This document shows, piece by piece, positions 47,351 through 49,763 of a stretch of 49,763 bases of DNA; within the stretch, counting starts at the first letter, position 1, and every line of letters starts with the position of its first letter. The translations under genes were made by a program, and so were the position numbers. The stretch lies in the NCBI GenBank assembly GCA_051453625.1, contig JBOZIK010000001.1, forward strand, positions 285,613,468 through 285,663,230. Direction: 5' to 3'. The notes below the pieces were generated by a model, which saw only the letters and a program-made list of their open reading frames with translations, was not told where the DNA came from and searched no databases. Source of the DNA: Welwitschia mirabilis. Lineage: Eukaryota; Gnetophyta; Gnetopsida; Welwitschiales.

Positions 47351-47500
47351 TCTTTTCCTCCTTTACTTCCTAATCATCTTTAGTACTTGATATGCTTGTG
47401 ATAAAAGTTTGAAGGTAGGAGGTCCATCCAATAGCTGCAAAAAGTGATTTTCCTTATTGTTAGAATGTGTCTCTTCCATTGAGGTGATCTTATTCTGTTG

Positions 47501-48120
47501 TAAGTAGATTTAAAGTTCTTTTGATTAATATAAATACTTTTTCATTCTAATTCTATGAATGTTCCTTATGGTTTAAGTTGATCTTAGTTAGTGACAAGCT
47601 TGGCTTTATTTAAATCATAAGGAAAACTTTTTTTAAGGTTAATCTTGGTTAGTAGTAGATTTGCATTGCATTTCCATTTCATTTCATGTTGCATATTGCA
47701 TATTCTACTTAGTAAATCTCATAGTTTATATTGATTAAGAATTAGTTGAATGCTCTTCTTAATTAACTTGAATTATAGAAAGAATAGTCTTTGTGACAAA
47801 AAGGCTAAAAGCTAGTCCTTATAATAGAAGGATTAGGAACCAAGTAAATTCATTTCATCTTCACTTCCATTCACTTGCATTTCATATTCATTCTTTTTGC
47901 ATTGAATTTAATTTATTATTTACTTTTAGTTAGTAAAATATACAAGACTAGAAACTACCTTTGGAAATCAATTCTATAACTCTAAGTCTAGTGCCTTCAT
48001 TGGGATTATGACATTCGGGTGAACTTCCATCTATACTAGTATGTGTTTTTTTGCAAGTTATATGATTTATAGGTTTACCTAAAGAGTTTAGGGATTGCAT
48101 AAATTCACATTGCAACATTT
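47501..48120 (+). other. LTR 3' part (R/U5) of the gypsy-type element
   Basis: Transcribed part of the LTR between the second promoter copy and the primer site. It contains a TTGATCTTAGTTAGTGACAAG / TTAATCTTGGTTAGTAGTAG pair (about 47577 and 47638) showing an internal short repeat. No coding frame: the minus-strand frame 47948-48145 overlaps the primer site and is accidental. Confidence 0.55.
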
Positions 48121-48138
48121 TGGAGTTATTACTGAGGA
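48121..48138 (+). promoter_or_regulatory. Primer binding site, tRNA-Asp type, decayed
   Basis: TGGAGTTATTACTGAGGA aligns without gaps to TGGCGCCGTTGCCGGGGA, the site complementary to the 3' end of plant tRNA-Asp used by Athila/Tat-type gypsy elements. Of seven differences, six are C-to-T or G-to-A and one is C-to-A. It is preceded by TTT and a probable LTR end, and followed by AGGCC. Confidence 0.72.
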
Positions 48139-48295
48139 AGGCCACAAGGAGCTAAGAGGATTATCATCATCCAGATAAGTATCTTGAATATTTTTGTTTA
48201 GGTTATTTATTTAAATTAATGTTGTATTTCTAGTGTAATCTAAGGTAGATTTATTTTTACCAAAAAAAAAAATTTTTGTAATTGTTTGTGACCTT

Positions 48296-48563
48296 GTTAT
48301 TCTTTCTGTCATCCAAATGACATAGGATATGACAGCTCTAAATTTTGAATTTAGTTTTTTTTTTTTTTGCAGTTTTCTTCTGTTCATAGTTTAGTAATAA
48401 ATTATTGTCATCCTATCTGTCATCTCCACAATAAAAGGGATGATAGTCTTAGTTTCTGTAATCTTTCTTTTGGTAGCTTTTAAAGTTCTGTAGTTTTTTT
48501 TGAGTTCAATCTTTATGTGATCATCGTCCTCTCTATCATTCTCACAACTAGGTGGATGATGAT
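48296..48563 (+). repeat. Three copies of a GTCATCC…GGATGA motif in the leader
   Basis: Copies at 48296-48335, 48404-48446 and 48523-48563, spaced 104-119 bp. Each reads roughly (A)TTGTCATCC, TCTGTCAT, then GGATGATAG, so each is an imperfect inverted repeat. The same motif makes up the LTR subrepeats at 46353-47230, on the other side of the primer site. Between copies 1 and 2 a long T-run ends in TTTTGCAG (near 48371), which looks like a 3' splice site. Confidence 0.6.
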
Positions 48564-48929
48564 CCATTGCATTTGATTCTAGTTTTAATTTACTATTTAT
48601 GCATGCAAGGATACAAGAAATTCTAGGAGAAAGAAGAAATATCAGTTAGCAAGGAACTAGATTAATAGAAACATCAAAATTATTCGTATTCAAATAAAAA
48701 TTCAGATATGCACAACATAGGTATGCAAATTCTAGAATTTATTTCTTTTTTCTTAGAATTAGATTTTCTTTTCTCTGTGTAGTTAATTTTCAATAATAAT
48801 TCCAAATCTTTTAAGTGTTAAGAAATAGCAAACGATAAACTGTTCAAGAGCCTTGATCTTCATTGTGTACCTATCTTCCTTATCATTTTGAATCTAAACT
48901 TTCTTATTCTATTCTTCTTGCTTATTTCA

Positions 48930-49763
48930 ATGAATCATAATAGAAAAACCATTGTAGAACTTCTTTCTAAAAGGAGAAGAAACTTACAAAATGATAAGAA
49001 CATTGGTAAGAAAACACTTCAAGAAATCTTTGCCAAAAGAGGAAGACCATTACAAAATCATGTTGAAAATAGGGATTAGGCCCATTCTTCTTTTCAACCT
49101 AATTATTCTTTTCCCTCTTCTTTTCAAAACTCATATCAACATAATGATGAAGATTCAACATGTTTTAGGAATTCCACCTCATTTAGACACACATCTTATA
49201 ATCATCGTTTTAATCCCAATCATCTTCCATGCTTTACTACCAAGAAGAACCATTTTCCATCAACTAATATGAAGAAGAAAAAGATCCATTAAGAGAAATT
49301 ATTTGTGAAATAATAAAGAACTAAGAAAACACTAATAAGAACTTAGAAAGATTAGTTAAAAACTTGCAATAATCTCTTTTACATATTTAAGAATCTTTTA
49401 CACAATATCCTCATAACTATTCTACTCCATCCTATATTGAGAAAAATGAAGAGAACTTAGAAATTACTGATGATGATGATTCTTGCTTTCAACTTGAATA
49501 TGGATTTGTAAATCAAACTTTAACACCCTACTCATCAGGAGATAAGAAAAAAGGCAATAATAGCAATACAACTCAACAATTCAACAATTGGAAGAAATAT
49601 GATCACTTGTTAGAGGATGATATTGAGATATTAGATTATATCCCTTCCATTTATTTATTATTAGACAATCAAGGAACCTAATCATGAGCAACCTAAATAC
49701 CTTTTAATCAACGATGAAGATGATTTTCTTATATCTCTTGATAATCTTTGTGATGAATCCAAT
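48930..49763 (+). pseudogene. Gag-like reading frame of the gypsy-type element, partial
   Basis: Starts at ATG 48930 (MNHNRKTIVELLSKRRR), chosen over an ATG at 48888 because the stretch between is T-rich and hydrophobic. The frame continues through a TAG at 49077-49079 (probably an ancestral CAG) into an Asn/Ser/Phe/His-rich region to about 49290. After a frame change near 49270 an acidic region follows, with LEITDDDDSCFQLEYGFVN near 49460-49510 and PYSSGDKKKGNN. Another change near 49670 leads to KYLLINDEDDFLISLDN at the window edge. No capsid domain or zinc knuckle is recognised. Position right after the primer site and leader points to gag or a gag-preceding ORF. The first 50 residues are Arg/Lys-rich. 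Confidence 0.45.

Larger units (their letters stand above)
46545..47500. repeat. Tandem duplication of the LTR promoter block, period about 540 bp
   Basis: The block at about 46545-46959 recurs at about 47065-47500. Clear matches include GTCTAGGGTTACGGTTCATT / GTCTAGGGTTATGGTTCATT, ACTTGATATGCTTGTGAT in both, GAAGGTAGGAGGTCCATCCA in both, and GTCTCTTCCATTGAG in both. A 100-N gap (46960-47059) lies between them, so the true period is not known. The copies differ by scattered substitutions, so this is not a simple assembly echo. Confidence 0.82.
46350..49763 (+). mobile_element. 5' part of a large Ty3/gypsy-type LTR retrotransposon (Athila/Tat-like primer site)
   Basis: A long, comparatively GC-richer LTR with subrepeats (from about 46350), two TATA-containing promoter blocks, and a primer binding site (48121-48138) matching in decayed form the tRNA-Asp site of Athila/Tat elements. 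A leader and a gag-like frame follow and run off the window. The LTR 3' end lies just before 48121 (an ATTGCA ends near 48113). The LTR 5' end is unknown. The stops in the gag-like frame are few and mostly where CAA or CAG would stand, so this appears younger than the other elements here. No reverse transcriptase is inside the window, so the lineage is inferred from the primer site alone. Confidence 0.65.

Noticed and set aside
1-49763. Fungal repeat-induced point mutation as the cause of the C-to-T decay
   Set aside because: The element families (TNP2-type CACTA with DUF4218/DUF4216, LINE ORF1 with DUF4283, Athila/Tat-type primer site) are those of plants, where cytosine methylation explains the pattern.

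Overview
This window looks like repeat-rich, gene-poor nuclear DNA from a land plant, probably a flowering plant. It is very AT-rich with few CG dinucleotides. I found no intact host gene, tRNA, rRNA or CRISPR array. Every coding remnant I recognise belongs to a plant transposable-element family: L1-type LINEs (ORF1 with a DUF4283-like domain), Ty1/copia gag, a CACTA (En/Spm) transposase with DUF4218 and DUF4216 domains, and a Ty3/gypsy-type element with an Athila/Tat-style primer binding site. Almost all are old and full of stops. The decay is dominated by C-to-T and G-to-A changes (CAA/CAG to stop, TGG to stop, decayed primer sites), as expected of methylated heterochromatin.

Layout. 1-5.3 kb: anonymous AT-rich DNA with one LINE endonuclease fragment (about 3.61-4.09 kb). 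5.3-10.4 kb: a degraded LTR pair with a tRNA-Met-type primer site, with a compact 2.25-kb gag-only copia-like element nested inside it on the minus strand (6281-8531, 5-bp target duplication GTTTT). 11.42-19.03 kb: one LINE insertion bounded by a 17-bp target-site duplication. It carries ORF1, an ORF2 whose first 1.3 kb is present twice, and a GC-richer 3' segment with unexplained short ORFs. 19-23 kb: unrecognised. 23.2-27.9 kb: a second LINE from a different family. 28-31 kb: unrecognised, with small tandem duplications. 31.0-31.6 kb: an array of about 34-bp imperfect palindromes resembling CACTA subterminal repeats. 31.6-38.1 kb: mostly unrecognised. 38.1-41.7 kb: a nearly full-length but dead CACTA transposase on the minus strand. 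42.8-45.0 kb: a degenerate complex tandem array. 46.3-49.76 kb: the 5' part of a large gypsy-type element, with an LTR containing duplicated promoter blocks and about 100-bp subrepeats, a decayed tRNA-Asp-type primer site, a leader, and a gag-like reading frame running off the window.

The genes do not work together as a host pathway; the window is a stratigraphy of insertions. The two most informative structures are the gag-only element, whose LTRs, primer site, purine tract and target duplication are all visible, and the LINE with an internal duplication inside a single target-site duplication. Four assembly gaps (12499-12519, 14112-14211, 43095-43112, 46960-47059) are present. Three of them lie inside or next to duplicated sequence, so copy number there is not reliable.
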